Source: Microbacterium sp. C5A9 (GTDB taxonomy: Bacteria; Actinomycetota; Actinomycetes; Actinomycetales; Microbacteriaceae). Taken from it: a DNA stretch of 64,000 nt. The notes under the pieces were generated by a model. It saw only the letters and a program-made list of their open reading frames with translations, ran no database searches and was not told the origin of the DNA. Below, piece after piece: positions 24,626 through 32,808 of the stretch (the first letter of the stretch is position 1; the number at the start of each line of letters is the position of its first letter). The position numbers were made by a program, and so were the translations under genes. The DNA is taken from NCBI RefSeq assembly GCF_022627955.1, contig NZ_JABXGD010000005.1, positions 279,968 through 343,967 of the forward strand, in the 5' to 3' direction.

Positions 24626-25003
24626 ATGGCTAAGCTCACCACTGAGGAGCTGCTCGAGCAGTTCGCCGGCCTGACCCTCGTCGAGCTCAACGACTTCGTC
24701 AAGGCGTTCGAGGAGAAGTTCGAGGTCACCGCTGCTGCCCCCGTCGCCGTTGCCGGCGCAGGTGGCGGAGCTGCTGAAGAGGTTGAGGAGAAGGACTCCT
24801 TCGACGTCATCCTCGAGGCTGCTGGCGACAAGAAGATCCAGGTCATCAAGACCGTCCGCGAGCTCACCTCGCTGGGTCTCGGCGAGGCCAAGGCTGTCGT
24901 CGACGGTGCTCCCAAGGCCGTGCTCGAGGGCGCGAACAAGGAAGCAGCCGAGAAGGCCAAGGCTGCCCTCGAAGAGGCAGGCGCCACGGTTACCCTCAAG
25001 TAA
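24626..25003 (+). CDS. rplL: 50S ribosomal protein L7/L12
   Basis: A 125-residue acidic stalk protein, normal length. It has an N-terminal dimerisation helix ([32 protein letters not shown]), a flexible Ala/Gly hinge ([17 protein letters not shown]), and a C-terminal factor-binding domain ([38 protein letters not shown]). It has its own strong ribosome site, AGGAGAT, 50 nt after rplJ, which fits its need for several copies per ribosome. Confidence 0.98.
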   Translation: MAKLTTEELLEQFAGLTLVELNDFVKAFEEKFEVTAAAPVAVAGAGGGAAEEVEEKDSFDVILEAAGDKKIQVIKTVRELTSLGLGEAKAVVDGAPKAVLEGANKEAAEKAKAALEEAGATVTLK

Positions 25004-25054
25004 TCCGTTCCAGGTCGTGGCCTCGCGCCTCGCCCTGGAAGCGTCTGAACGCTT

Positions 25055-25090
25055 CACGAAAGCCCCGGGTCCGCCCGGGGCTTTCGTGCG
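25055..25090 (+). terminator. rplJL terminator
   Basis: Arms CACGAAAGCCCCGGG (25055-25069) and CCCGGGGCTTTCGTG (25074-25088) form a 15-bp perfect stem with a 4-nt loop. A smaller stem, GAAGCGT/ACGCTTC, precedes it. It also faces the convergent lacI-type gene. Confidence 0.9.
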
Positions 25091-25132
25091 TCCGGGCGGG
25101 GTCGTGGGCGATCCGGGGGAGGAGGACGGGCG

Positions 25133-26137
25133 TCAGCGCCGGCCGGCCGTCGAACTGCGCACGACCAGGACGGATGCCGAGACGATGCGCTCGAGCTCCG
25201 AGTCCGGGTGCTCGATCTGCTGGTCCAGCAGCCGCACGGCCTCGTGCCCCTGCTCGCGGGGCGCCTGACGGATCGTCGTCAGCGCGAACATGTCGGCGTG
25301 CTCGTGGTCGTCGACGCCGACGATGCTCAACTCCGTCGGCACGGCGATCCCCAGGCGTCGAGCCGCGACCATGGCACCGATCGCCGCCTCGTCGCACACT
25401 CCCACCACCGCGGTCGGCCGCAGGCGGCGGTCGCCCAGCAGCTCGACGGCCGCGGCATAGCCGCCGGGCATGGTCGGAGGCGCGTGCGCGATGCGCACGC
25501 GGTCGGCGAGGTCGGCCGCGGCCAGCGCCTCGCGATACCCCACGATGCGCCGCGCGTCGCCGAAGCTCTGGGCTTCCGCGTCGGCCGAGCCGCCGACGAA
25601 GGCGATCTCGGTGTGGCCGAGCTCGATGAGATGCTCGGTGGCGATCCGTCCGGCGGCGACGTCGTCGATCGACACCGCGCTGGATCCCTCGCTGTAGGGC
25701 CCGACGCTCACGAGCGGTCGCTCCGAGCGTTGCAGTCGTTCGAGCTCCTGCGCGCTGGGCTGGATGCCGACTGCGATGATCCCGTCGAAGCGGCGCCCCG
25801 GCAGCACGGTGTCGAAGAGCCGCTCGCGCGTCTCGCTGCCCTCGCGGATGCCGTACAGGGCGAGCTCGTAGTCCCGTTCGAACAGGGCTTCCTGGATGCC
25901 GGCGAGCAGCTCGGCGAAGAACCACCGGTCGACCGGGGGCATGATCACTCCCACCGTCCGGGTACGCCCGGTGGCGAGGCTGGTGGCGGAGGAGTGGGCG
26001 ACGTACGACAGCTCGCCCGCCGCATCCTCGACTCGCTGACGAGTCGTGTCGGAGACGTATCCGCGTCCGCTCAGCGCGCGGCTGGCGGTGGCCTTCGACA
26101 CGCCCGCACGCGCTGCGACATCAGCGATCGTGCTCAT
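25133..26137 (-). CDS. LacI-family transcriptional regulator of the divergent sugar transporter
   Basis: A 334-residue repressor with an N-terminal LacI helix-turn-helix and hinge helix (STIADVAARAGVSKATASRALSGRGYVS) and a periplasmic-binding-protein-like effector domain (VGVIMPPVDRWFFAELLAGI, then GIIAVGIQPS, SVGPYSEGSSAVSIDD). The start is ATG at 26137 with GGAGGA upstream; the longer open frame upstream lacks homology. It is divergent from an alpha-glucoside-type ABC operon, and the 282-nt gap holds three LacI-like palindromes. It probably represses the transporter until an alpha-glucoside or derivative binds (inference from AglR/MalR-type regulators). Confidence 0.88.
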   Translation of the reverse strand: MSTIADVAARAGVSKATASRALSGRGYVSDTTRQRVEDAAGELSYVAHSSATSLATGRTRTVGVIMPPVDRWFFAELLAGIQEALFERDYELALYGIREGSETRERLFDTVLPGRRFDGIIAVGIQPSAQELERLQRSERPLVSVGPYSEGSSAVSIDDVAAGRIATEHLIELGHTEIAFVGGSADAEAQSFGDARRIVGYREALAAADLADRVRIAHAPPTMPGGYAAAVELLGDRRLRPTAVVGVCDEAAIGAMVAARRLGIAVPTELSIVGVDDHEHADMFALTTIRQAPREQGHEAVRLLDQQIEHPDSELERIVSASVLVVRSSTAGRR

Positions 26138-26217
26138 CGGTCCTCCTCGACCAGTTCTTCGCGCGGCGGCCCCACCCGGTCGCGCCGATGTCAGCGTAGC
26201 CGCTCGGCCGTGAGAAA

Positions 26218-26229
26218 GGAACCGGTTCC
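26218..26229. promoter_or_regulatory. LacI-family operator 1
   Basis: Perfect palindrome GGAACCGGTTCC with the central CG typical of LacI-family sites. It is 80 nt upstream of the regulator gene. Confidence 0.65.
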
Positions 26230-26242
26230 ATGCCGATCGCGA

Positions 26243-26254
26243 GGGAGCGCTCCC
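26243..26254. promoter_or_regulatory. LacI-family operator 2
   Basis: Perfect palindrome GGGAGCGCTCCC, also with a central CG, spaced 25 nt from operator 1, about two and a half helical turns. Confidence 0.6.
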
Positions 26255-26306
26255 ATCGGACCGGAGTCGACGCCCCGAAAGGTTGCGAGCTTGTGACCAA
26301 CGCTTA

Positions 26307-26336
26307 TTGTGCCTGGCGTGCGGACCCCGATAGGTT
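26307..26336 (+). promoter_or_regulatory. promoter of the alpha-glucoside-type ABC operon
   Basis: -35 TTGTGC (26307-26312) and -10 TAGGTT (26331-26336) with an 18-nt spacer. Operator 3 lies directly downstream. Confidence 0.55.
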
Positions 26337-26341
26337 GTCCT

Positions 26342-26353
26342 GGAATCGGTTCC
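26342..26353. promoter_or_regulatory. LacI-family operator 3, at the transcription start
   Basis: GGAATCGGTTCC, one mismatch from the operator 1 palindrome. It lies 5 nt after the -10 box, where bound repressor would block RNA polymerase. Confidence 0.6.
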
Positions 26354-26419
26354 CGATTCTGTGCCGAGGGGCGGCGCAGAATGAGCGGGGGACCGTGAAA
26401 CTCGAAGAGGAGAATTCAC

Positions 26420-27739
26420 ATGGGTCTGTCACAGCGTTCCCGGCGTTACGCGCCGATCGCTCTGCTGGGAGTCGCGGGTATCGCGCTCGCCGGCTGTGGT
26501 GCTCCCGGTGGCGCGGCCGGCGGCGGCAGCGGTTCCGGCGGCGACAGCAACACCGTCACCATCTACGGCACGATCGTCGACTCCGAGGCGGAACTGCTCC
26601 AGGAATCCTGGGCCGACTGGGCCGAGGAGAACGACATCGAGATCAAGTACGAGGGCAGCCAGGACTTCGAGACGCAGCTCGGGACGCGCGCACAGGGCGG
26701 CAACCCGCCGGACATCGCGATCTTCCCGCAGCCCGGTCTGTTCGCCGACTTCGCCAAGCGCGACTTCCTGAAGCCCGCGCCCGAAGAGGTCGAGAAGAAC
26801 GCCAACGAGTACTGGACCGAGGACTGGGTGAAGTACGGCACCGTCGACGACACCTTCTACGGTGCGCCGCTGATGGCCAACGTCAAGGGCTGGATCTGGT
26901 ACTCCCCGGCGAAGTTCGCCGAGTGGGGTGTCGAGGTGCCGACCACGCTCGACGAGATGACCGCGCTCACCGACACGATCCAGGCCGCGACCGGTACGCC
27001 CGCGTGGTGTGCAGGATTCGAGTCCGGCACGGCCACCGGCTGGCCCGGAACCGACTGGGTCGAGGACTACGTGCTGCGCCAGGCCGGTCCTGACGTCTAC
27101 GACCAGTGGGTGACCAACGAGATCCCGTTCACCGACCCGCAGATCAAGACGGCGTTCGACTCGGTCGGCTCGGTGCTCCTGAACCCGGCCAACGTCAACG
27201 CGGGCTTCGGCGACGTGCGCTCGATCAACTCGACCGCGTTCGGCGACGTCGCCCCGGCACTCGCCGAGGGCAGCTGCGCGCTGACGCACCAGGCCTCGTT
27301 CCTGTCGGGCTTCTTCCCCGAGGGCACCGAGATCGCCGAAGACGGCGACATCTGGGCCTTCATGCTCCCGGGTGAGAGCGCAGACGACAAGGCCGTCACC
27401 GGTGCCGGTGAGATCGTCGGAGCGTTCAGCGACTCCGAGGCCACCCAGAAGGTGCTCGCGTACCTGTCGAGCCCTGAGTGGGCGAACAGCCGCGTCAGCC
27501 TCGGTGGCGTGACCTCGGCCAACAACGGCCTCGACCCGGCCAACGCCAAGGACCCGATCCTGCAGGAGACCATCAAGATCCTCCAGGACCCGGACACCAC
27601 GTTCCGCTTCGACGCCTCCGACCTGATGCCCGGTGCCGTCGGTGCCGGAACCTTCTGGAAGGGCATCGTCGCCTGGGTGAACGGCACCTCCACCGATGAG
27701 GTCCTGACGCAGATCGAGACCGGCTGGCCGTCCAGCTGA
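26420..27739 (+). CDS. alpha-glucoside-type ABC transporter, substrate-binding lipoprotein
   Basis: A 439-residue extracellular sugar-binding lipoprotein with a signal peptide ending LAGC (Cys at about residue 25), a Gly/Ser-rich linker, then a family 1 solute-binding fold. Ligand-type features include EAELLQESWADWAEENDIEIKYEGS, GYVLRQAGPDVY-like and aromatic residues (WTEDWVKYG, GWPGTDWVEDYVL) that would stack on sugar rings. The closest group I recognise is AglE-like alpha-glucoside (maltose, sucrose, trehalose) binders. GAGGAG ribosome site 7 nt before the ATG. First gene of the operon. Confidence 0.85.
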   Translation: MGLSQRSRRYAPIALLGVAGIALAGCGAPGGAAGGGSGSGGDSNTVTIYGTIVDSEAELLQESWADWAEENDIEIKYEGSQDFETQLGTRAQGGNPPDIAIFPQPGLFADFAKRDFLKPAPEEVEKNANEYWTEDWVKYGTVDDTFYGAPLMANVKGWIWYSPAKFAEWGVEVPTTLDEMTALTDTIQAATGTPAWCAGFESGTATGWPGTDWVEDYVLRQAGPDVYDQWVTNEIPFTDPQIKTAFDSVGSVLLNPANVNAGFGDVRSINSTAFGDVAPALAEGSCALTHQASFLSGFFPEGTEIAEDGDIWAFMLPGESADDKAVTGAGEIVGAFSDSEATQKVLAYLSSPEWANSRVSLGGVTSANNGLDPANAKDPILQETIKILQDPDTTFRFDASDLMPGAVGAGTFWKGIVAWVNGTSTDEVLTQIETGWPSS

Positions 27740-27746
27740 TCGAATC

Positions 27747-27778
27747 GAGGAGGGTCGCCCCTGCGGGCGGCCCTCCTC
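27747..27778 (+). other. intra-operon stem-loop after the binding-protein gene
   Basis: GAGGAGGGTCGCCC and GGGCGGCCCTCCTC (one G-T wobble) around CTGC. Such hairpins between a binding-protein gene and its permeases commonly stop part of the transcripts and protect the upstream mRNA, giving excess binding protein. Confidence 0.6.
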
Positions 27779-27845
27779 ACTCCTCACCCGGTCCGCGCAC
27801 GGCCGCGCCGACCGCAACTCCCTCACGCGTCATGAAGGGGATTCC

Positions 27846-28985
27846 GTGAACGCGACTCAATTCTTCCAATGGATCGGCATGCTCCCGCCGTTCCTGCAGG
27901 CCGTCGCCGTCGTCATCGCCTTCGCGGTGGTCGTCGCCGTCATCCTGCTGCTCGTGGACATCGCTCCGCGCAAGGGAGCGATCTACACCTGGGTGCGACT
28001 GGCGATGTGCCTGCTCATCCCACTCGCGGTGATGTTCTTCTTCAGCTCCTATTACTGGGCCATGGGAGTGGCGGTCGCCGTGGGGGCGCTGTTCTTCTTC
28101 CTCGACTACCGCTCGCGAGACGGCGCCGGCTACCTCATCCAGCTCGTCGCCTTCATGGCCCCGGCCATGCTGCTCCTGCTCGTCGGGCTCATCCTCCCGT
28201 CGATCCAGACGATGTACACCTCGTTCTTCAACTCCTCCGGCAACGACTTCGTCGGCTTCGCCAACTACCTCTGGATCTTCACCCAGTCCGACGGCATCAC
28301 GTCGGTGATCAACTCGATCATCTGGGTGCTCCTGGTGCCGACGGTGTCGACCCTGGTCGGTCTCGCGTACGCGGTCTTCATCGACCGCACCCGCGGCGAG
28401 AAGATCTACAAGGTGCTCGTCTTCATGCCGATGGCGATCTCGTTCGTCGGCGCCAGCATCATCTGGCGCTTCATGTACGAGTACCGGGGTCCCGAGTTCA
28501 AGCAGATCGGTCTGCTGAATCAGATCCTGGTGTGGTTCGGCGGCGAGCCGCAGCAGTGGCTCCTGAACGAACCGTGGAACAACCTCTTCCTCATCGTCGT
28601 GCTCATCTGGGTGCAGACCGGATTCGCGATGGTCGTGCTGTCGGCATCGATCAAGGGCGTGCCGGCCGAGCTGCTCGAGGCGGCAGAGCTCGACGGCGCG
28701 AACGCGTGGGAGCGGTTCTGGGCGGTCACGGTGCCCTCGATCCGCCCGGCGCTGATCGTCGTGCTCACGACGATCTCGATCGCGTCGCTGAAGGTGTTCG
28801 ACATCGTGCGCACGATGACCGCCGGTAACTACGGCACCTCGGTGCTCGCGAACGAGATGTACACGCAGTTCTCCAAGTTCGAGGCCGGCCGCAGCGCCGC
28901 GCTCTCGGTCATCCTGTTCATCCTGGTGCTGCCGATCGTCATCTACAACGCGCGCCAGATCAAGAAGCAGCGGGAGGTCCGATGA
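27846..28985 (+). CDS. alpha-glucoside-type ABC transporter, permease 1
   Basis: A 379-residue permease, longer than the usual 290-310. Two extra N-terminal transmembrane helices (about residues 15-75) precede the six-helix MalF-like core, a feature of AglF-type proteins. The ATPase-contact EAA loop is ELLEAAELDGANAWERFWAVTVPSIRPAL. GTG start preceded by GGGG. It overlaps permease 2 in ATGA. No ATPase gene lies in this operon, so a shared MsmK/AglK-type ATPase elsewhere must energise it (inference). Confidence 0.87.
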   Translation: MNATQFFQWIGMLPPFLQAVAVVIAFAVVVAVILLLVDIAPRKGAIYTWVRLAMCLLIPLAVMFFFSSYYWAMGVAVAVGALFFFLDYRSRDGAGYLIQLVAFMAPAMLLLLVGLILPSIQTMYTSFFNSSGNDFVGFANYLWIFTQSDGITSVINSIIWVLLVPTVSTLVGLAYAVFIDRTRGEKIYKVLVFMPMAISFVGASIIWRFMYEYRGPEFKQIGLLNQILVWFGGEPQQWLLNEPWNNLFLIVVLIWVQTGFAMVVLSASIKGVPAELLEAAELDGANAWERFWAVTVPSIRPALIVVLTTISIASLKVFDIVRTMTAGNYGTSVLANEMYTQFSKFEAGRSAALSVILFILVLPIVIYNARQIKKQREVR

Positions 28986-29947
28986 GCGACACGCTGAAGA
29001 CCCAGACCGACTCGACCAGCACTCGAGCCATCACGACCGGGGGCGGCCTCGACGGCGCAGCCGGCCGCGCACGCAAGAAGCTGTCCCGCCCCTGGGCGTC
29101 GGTGGCGTCCATCCTGATCGCGGTCCTGTGGACGATACCGACCCTCGGACTGTTCATCTCGTCGTTCCGACCGCGTGATCAGATCCAGTCGAGCGGGTGG
29201 TGGGAGTTCTTCGCGAACCCGCAGGTCACGATCGACAACTACGTGCAGGTGCTGCAGTCCGGCACCACGCAGCTGACGATCCTCGAGTCGTTCGTCAACT
29301 CGATCGCGATCACGATCCCGGCCACGCTGATCCCGCTGATGATCGCGTCGATGGCGGCCTACGCCTTCGCGTGGATCGACTTCAAGGGACGCAACGCGCT
29401 GTTCATCTTCGTGTTCGCGCTGCAGATCGTGCCGATCCAGATGGCGCTCGTGCCCCTGCTCAGCTCGTTCTCCCGAGGCATCAACCTCTTCGGGGTGCAG
29501 GTGACGCTGCCGCTGGACGCGTCGCAGGGGTACGCACAGGTGTGGATCGCGCACTCGATGTTCGCACTGCCGCTGGCGATCTACCTGCTGCACAACTTCA
29601 TGTCGGAGATCCCGGGCGAGATCATCGAGGCGGCCCGCGTCGACGGCGCATCCCGCGGACAGATCTTCTTCCGCGTCGTGCTCCCGCTGACGATGCCGGC
29701 GATCGCCTCGGTCGCGATCTTCCAGTTCCTGTGGGTCTGGAACGATCTGCTGGTCGCTCTCGTGTTCGCCGACGGCGCTGCCGCTCCGATCACGAAGCTG
29801 CTCGCGGAGATCACCGGAACCCGAGGCAACGACTGGTACCTGCTCACCGCGGGTGCGTTCGTGTCGATCATCATCCCGCTGATCGTCTTCTTCTCGCTGC
29901 AGCGCTACTTCGTGCGAGGGCTGCTCGCGGGGTCGACGAAGGGCTAG
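28982..29947 (+). CDS. alpha-glucoside-type ABC transporter, permease 2
   Basis: A 321-residue MalG/AglG-like permease with six transmembrane helices after a 35-residue cytoplasmic N-terminus. The EAA loop is GEIIEAARVDGASRGQIFFRVVLPLTMPAI. It forms the heterodimeric channel with permease 1. The ATG overlaps the upstream stop. The operon ends here and a hairpin follows. Confidence 0.88.
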   Translation: MSDTLKTQTDSTSTRAITTGGGLDGAAGRARKKLSRPWASVASILIAVLWTIPTLGLFISSFRPRDQIQSSGWWEFFANPQVTIDNYVQVLQSGTTQLTILESFVNSIAITIPATLIPLMIASMAAYAFAWIDFKGRNALFIFVFALQIVPIQMALVPLLSSFSRGINLFGVQVTLPLDASQGYAQVWIAHSMFALPLAIYLLHNFMSEIPGEIIEAARVDGASRGQIFFRVVLPLTMPAIASVAIFQFLWVWNDLLVALVFADGAAAPITKLLAEITGTRGNDWYLLTAGAFVSIIIPLIVFFSLQRYFVRGLLAGSTKG

Positions 29948-29990
29948 ACCGCCACGGCGGCATCGGCGACACCGCAGGACACGCAGCACC

Positions 29991-30034
29991 GGATGCCGCG
30001 GTCGGGCGCAACACAGCCCCGACCGCGGCATTCC
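29991..30034 (+). terminator. terminator of the sugar transporter operon
   Basis: GGATGCCGCGGTCGGG and CCCGACCGCGGCATTCC pair over 16 positions with one bulge, around an 11-nt loop. No T-run. It ends only 7 nt before the -10 box of the next gene. Confidence 0.7.
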
Positions 30035-30040
30035 TGCACG

Positions 30041-30046
30041 TACGCT
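30041..30046 (+). promoter_or_regulatory. -10 box of the cystathionine beta-synthase gene (leaderless)
   Basis: TACGCT, 6 nt before the ATG at 30053. Confidence 0.5.
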
Positions 30047-30052
30047 GTGACC

Positions 30053-31447
30053 ATGAAGTACGCAGAATCGATCGTCGACCTCGTCGGCGACACGCCCCTC
30101 GTGAAGCTGCAGCACGTCACCGAGGGCGTCGCGTGCACGGTGCTCGTCAAGCTCGAGTACCTCAACCCGGGCGGCTCGTCGAAGGACCGCATCGCCTCGC
30201 GCATCATCGACGCGGCCGAAGCCGCCGGTGACCTGAAGCCGGGCGGGACCATCGTCGAGCCGACGAGCGGCAACACCGGGGTCGGCCTCGCCCTCGTCGC
30301 CCAGCAGCGCGGCTACGACTGCGTCTTCGTCGTGCCCGACAAGGTCGGCGAGGACAAGATCGACGTGCTGCGGGCCTACGGCGCCGAGGTCGTCGTCACG
30401 CCGACGTCGGTCGCCGCCGACAGCCCCGAGTCGTACTACAGCGTCAGCGACCGCCTCGCACGTGAGATCCCCGGGGCGTTCAAGCCGAACCAGTACGAGA
30501 ACCCCAACGGACCGCGCAGTCACTACGAGACGACAGGACCCGAGATCTGGCGTGACACCGACGGCCGGGTGACGCATTTCGTCGCCGGGGTGGGCACGGG
30601 CGGCACGATCACCGGCACCGGCCGCTACCTGCGCGAGGTGTCGGAGGAGCGGGTCCGTATCATCGGCATCGATCCTGAGGGCAGCGTCTACAGCGGCGGA
30701 ACCGGCCGCCCGTACCTCGTCGAAGGCGTCGGGGAGGACATCTGGCCGGGTTCCTACGACCCGACGGTTCCTCACGAGATCGTGGCGGTCAGCGACGCCG
30801 AGGCGTTCGCGATGACACGGCGACTGGCTCGCGAAGAGGGCATCCTCGTCGGCGGGTCGAGCGGGATGGCCGTGGTGGGAGCGCTGCGCGCCGCCCGAGA
30901 CCTCCCGGCGGATGCTGTGATGGTGGTGCTGCTTCCCGACGGGGGCCGCGGGTATCTGAGCAAGATCTTCAACGACGGGTGGATGCGCTCGTACGGCTTC
31001 AGCGACATCGAGGAGGGCGAGACCGTCGCCGACGTGCTGGAGTTGCGGTCGCAGCGACAGGACCAGGGTCCGAAGGGCGGGGTGCGCTTCCCCGACTTGG
31101 TGCACGCGCATCCGACCGACACGGTGCTCGAGGCCATCGGGATGATGACCGAGTACGAGGTGTCGCAGCTCGTCGTGCTGAGCGCCGAACCGCCGGTCAT
31201 GATGGGCGAGGTCGTCGGGACGGTCGACGAGAAGGGGCTGCTCGACCTCCTCTTCCGCGGCGACGCCAAGCCGACCGACGCCGTGGGAGCGCACGTGGGG
31301 GAGCGGCTGCCGCTCATCGGCATCCACGCGCCCGTCGCACAGGCCCGCGCCGCGCTCGCCGACGTCGACGCGCTGCTGGTCACCGAGGGCGGCAAGCCCC
31401 ACACCGTGCTCACGCGCCAGGATCTGCTGTCGTACATCTCGCGCTGA
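30053..31447 (+). CDS. cystathionine beta-synthase
   Basis: A 464-residue PLP enzyme joining serine (or acetylserine) and homocysteine to cystathionine. The fold-type II catalytic domain has the PLP Lys in NPGGSSKDRIA, the EPTSGNTG loop, and the GTGGTITGTGRYL phosphate-binding loop. Two C-terminal CBS domains follow (about residues 345-464; FPDLVHAHPTDTVLEAIGMMTEYEVSQLVV), absent from plain cysteine synthases. This layout marks true CBS. The cystathionine gamma-lyase/synthase gene is next, so the two form a transsulfuration pair. Confidence 0.9.
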   Translation: MKYAESIVDLVGDTPLVKLQHVTEGVACTVLVKLEYLNPGGSSKDRIASRIIDAAEAAGDLKPGGTIVEPTSGNTGVGLALVAQQRGYDCVFVVPDKVGEDKIDVLRAYGAEVVVTPTSVAADSPESYYSVSDRLAREIPGAFKPNQYENPNGPRSHYETTGPEIWRDTDGRVTHFVAGVGTGGTITGTGRYLREVSEERVRIIGIDPEGSVYSGGTGRPYLVEGVGEDIWPGSYDPTVPHEIVAVSDAEAFAMTRRLAREEGILVGGSSGMAVVGALRAARDLPADAVMVVLLPDGGRGYLSKIFNDGWMRSYGFSDIEEGETVADVLELRSQRQDQGPKGGVRFPDLVHAHPTDTVLEAIGMMTEYEVSQLVVLSAEPPVMMGEVVGTVDEKGLLDLLFRGDAKPTDAVGAHVGERLPLIGIHAPVAQARAALADVDALLVTEGGKPHTVLTRQDLLSYISR

Positions 31448-31494
31448 GATGACGCCCGGCGTAACAGGACGGGCTGCCGGGGTGGCGGCGGACG

Positions 31495-31500
31495 TAGGCT
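31495..31500 (+). promoter_or_regulatory. -10 box of the cystathionine gamma-synthase/lyase gene (leaderless)
   Basis: TAGGCT, 7 nt before the ATG at 31508. The gene can be transcribed separately from the upstream CBS gene, 60 nt away. Confidence 0.5.
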
Positions 31501-31507
31501 GAGACGC

Positions 31508-32662
31508 ATGTCCGAGCATGCCTTCGCCACCCGAGCCATCCACGCAGGTCAGGAGCCCGACCCGACCACGGGGTCGATCATCCCGCCGATCTATCAGGCG
31601 TCCACGCACGTGCAGGACGGCATCGGCGGCTTCCGCGACGGCTACGAATACAACCGCGCAGGCAACCCCACCCGTTCCTCGCTCGAGACGCAGCTGGCCG
31701 CGCTCGAGGGCGGCGCGAACGCGCTGTCGTTCGCGTCGGGCCTCGCCGCGGAGGACGCTCTTCTGCGCGGCATCCTGAAGCCGGGCGACCACGTCGTGCT
31801 GGGCAACGACGTCTACGGCGGCACGTACCGGCTCTTTGCGCGCGTGCTCGCGCCGTGGGGGATCGAGTTCTCGACGGTCGAGCTGTCCGACGTCGACGCC
31901 GTGCGTGCGGCGATCCGCCCCGAGACGAAGATCGTCTGGATCGAGACGCCGAGCAACCCGCTCCTGAAGATCGTCGACATCGCCCTCGTGGCCGAGATCG
32001 CGCACGCGGCCGGTGCGATCGCAGTCGTCGACAACACGTTCGCCTCGCCCGCGCTGCAGCAGCCGCTGTCGCTCGGCGCCGACCTCGTCGTGCACTCGAC
32101 CACGAAGTACCTGGGCGGGCACTCCGACGTGCTCGGGGGTGCGGTCGTGTTCGCCGACGACAGGTTCTTCGAGCAGATCAAGTTCCAGCAGTTCGCGGTC
32201 GGCGCGGTGTCGGCCCCGCTCGACGCGTGGCTGACGACCCGCGGCATCAAGACCCTCGCGGTGCGGGTGCGCCAGCACTCGGCCAACGCGCAGGCGATCG
32301 CCGAGTGGGCAGCAGAGCGCCCCGAGTTCGCGACGGTGTACTACCCGGGGCTCGCCTCGCACGCGGGCCACGAGGTGGCCGCGCGCCAGATGAGCGGTTT
32401 CGGCGGGATGCTCTCGCTCGGACTGTCTGCCGGGGCCGGCGCGGCGAAGGCCTTCGCGGAGTCGACCGAGCTCTTCCAGCTCGCCGAGTCGCTCGGCGGC
32501 GTCGAGTCGCTGATCGGCTACCCGCCGGACATGACCCACGCCTCGGTGCGCGGCACGGAGCTCGCTGTGCCCGAGAACGTCGTGCGGCTGTCGGTGGGTA
32601 TCGAGGATGTCGCAGACCTCATCGCCGACCTCGAGCGGGGGCTCGCGACGATCTCCCGCTGA
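31508..32662 (+). CDS. metB: cystathionine gamma-synthase / gamma-lyase (Cys/Met PLP family)
   Basis: A 384-residue PLP enzyme of the Cys/Met metabolism family, normal length. Signatures are the YEYNRAGNPTR segment, SFASGLAAEDALL, DNTFASPALQQPL and the Schiff-base Lys in VHSTTKYLGGHSDVLGG. Actinobacterial homologues act as synthase (O-succinyl/acetyl-homoserine + Cys) or as lyase (cystathionine to Cys). Next to a CBS gene, the lyase role in making cysteine from methionine is attractive, but sequence alone does not decide it. Confidence 0.88.
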   Translation: MSEHAFATRAIHAGQEPDPTTGSIIPPIYQASTHVQDGIGGFRDGYEYNRAGNPTRSSLETQLAALEGGANALSFASGLAAEDALLRGILKPGDHVVLGNDVYGGTYRLFARVLAPWGIEFSTVELSDVDAVRAAIRPETKIVWIETPSNPLLKIVDIALVAEIAHAAGAIAVVDNTFASPALQQPLSLGADLVVHSTTKYLGGHSDVLGGAVVFADDRFFEQIKFQQFAVGAVSAPLDAWLTTRGIKTLAVRVRQHSANAQAIAEWAAERPEFATVYYPGLASHAGHEVAARQMSGFGGMLSLGLSAGAGAAKAFAESTELFQLAESLGGVESLIGYPPDMTHASVRGTELAVPENVVRLSVGIEDVADLIADLERGLATISR

Positions 32663-32764
32663 TCCCGCGCGTCAGGGCAGGTCGCCGCGGACTCCTCCCG
32701 TCTGCGGGGGAGTCGGTCATGCATCCGTGACGCGACGAGGGCGATACCATGGACACTTCGCCCG

Positions 32765-32782
32765 GTTCGAATCGATTCGAAC
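32765..32782. promoter_or_regulatory. 18-bp perfect palindrome in the leader of the MFS exporter
   Basis: GTTCGAATCGATTCGAAC, just downstream of a possible -10 (TACCAT, near 32744-32749) and 27 nt before the chosen GTG. An odd low-GC, perfectly symmetric site in a GC-rich region is the pattern of a TetR/MarR-type operator; no such regulator gene is adjacent. Confidence 0.65.
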
Positions 32783-32808
32783 TGAAACCCCCGATCTCGG
32801 AAGTACCT

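Noticed and set aside
32749..32808. Longer N-terminus for the MFS exporter starting at ATG 32749
   Set aside because: It would translate through the perfect palindrome and a possible transcription start. GTG at 32809 has a well-placed ribosome site, although a longer form cannot be ruled out.
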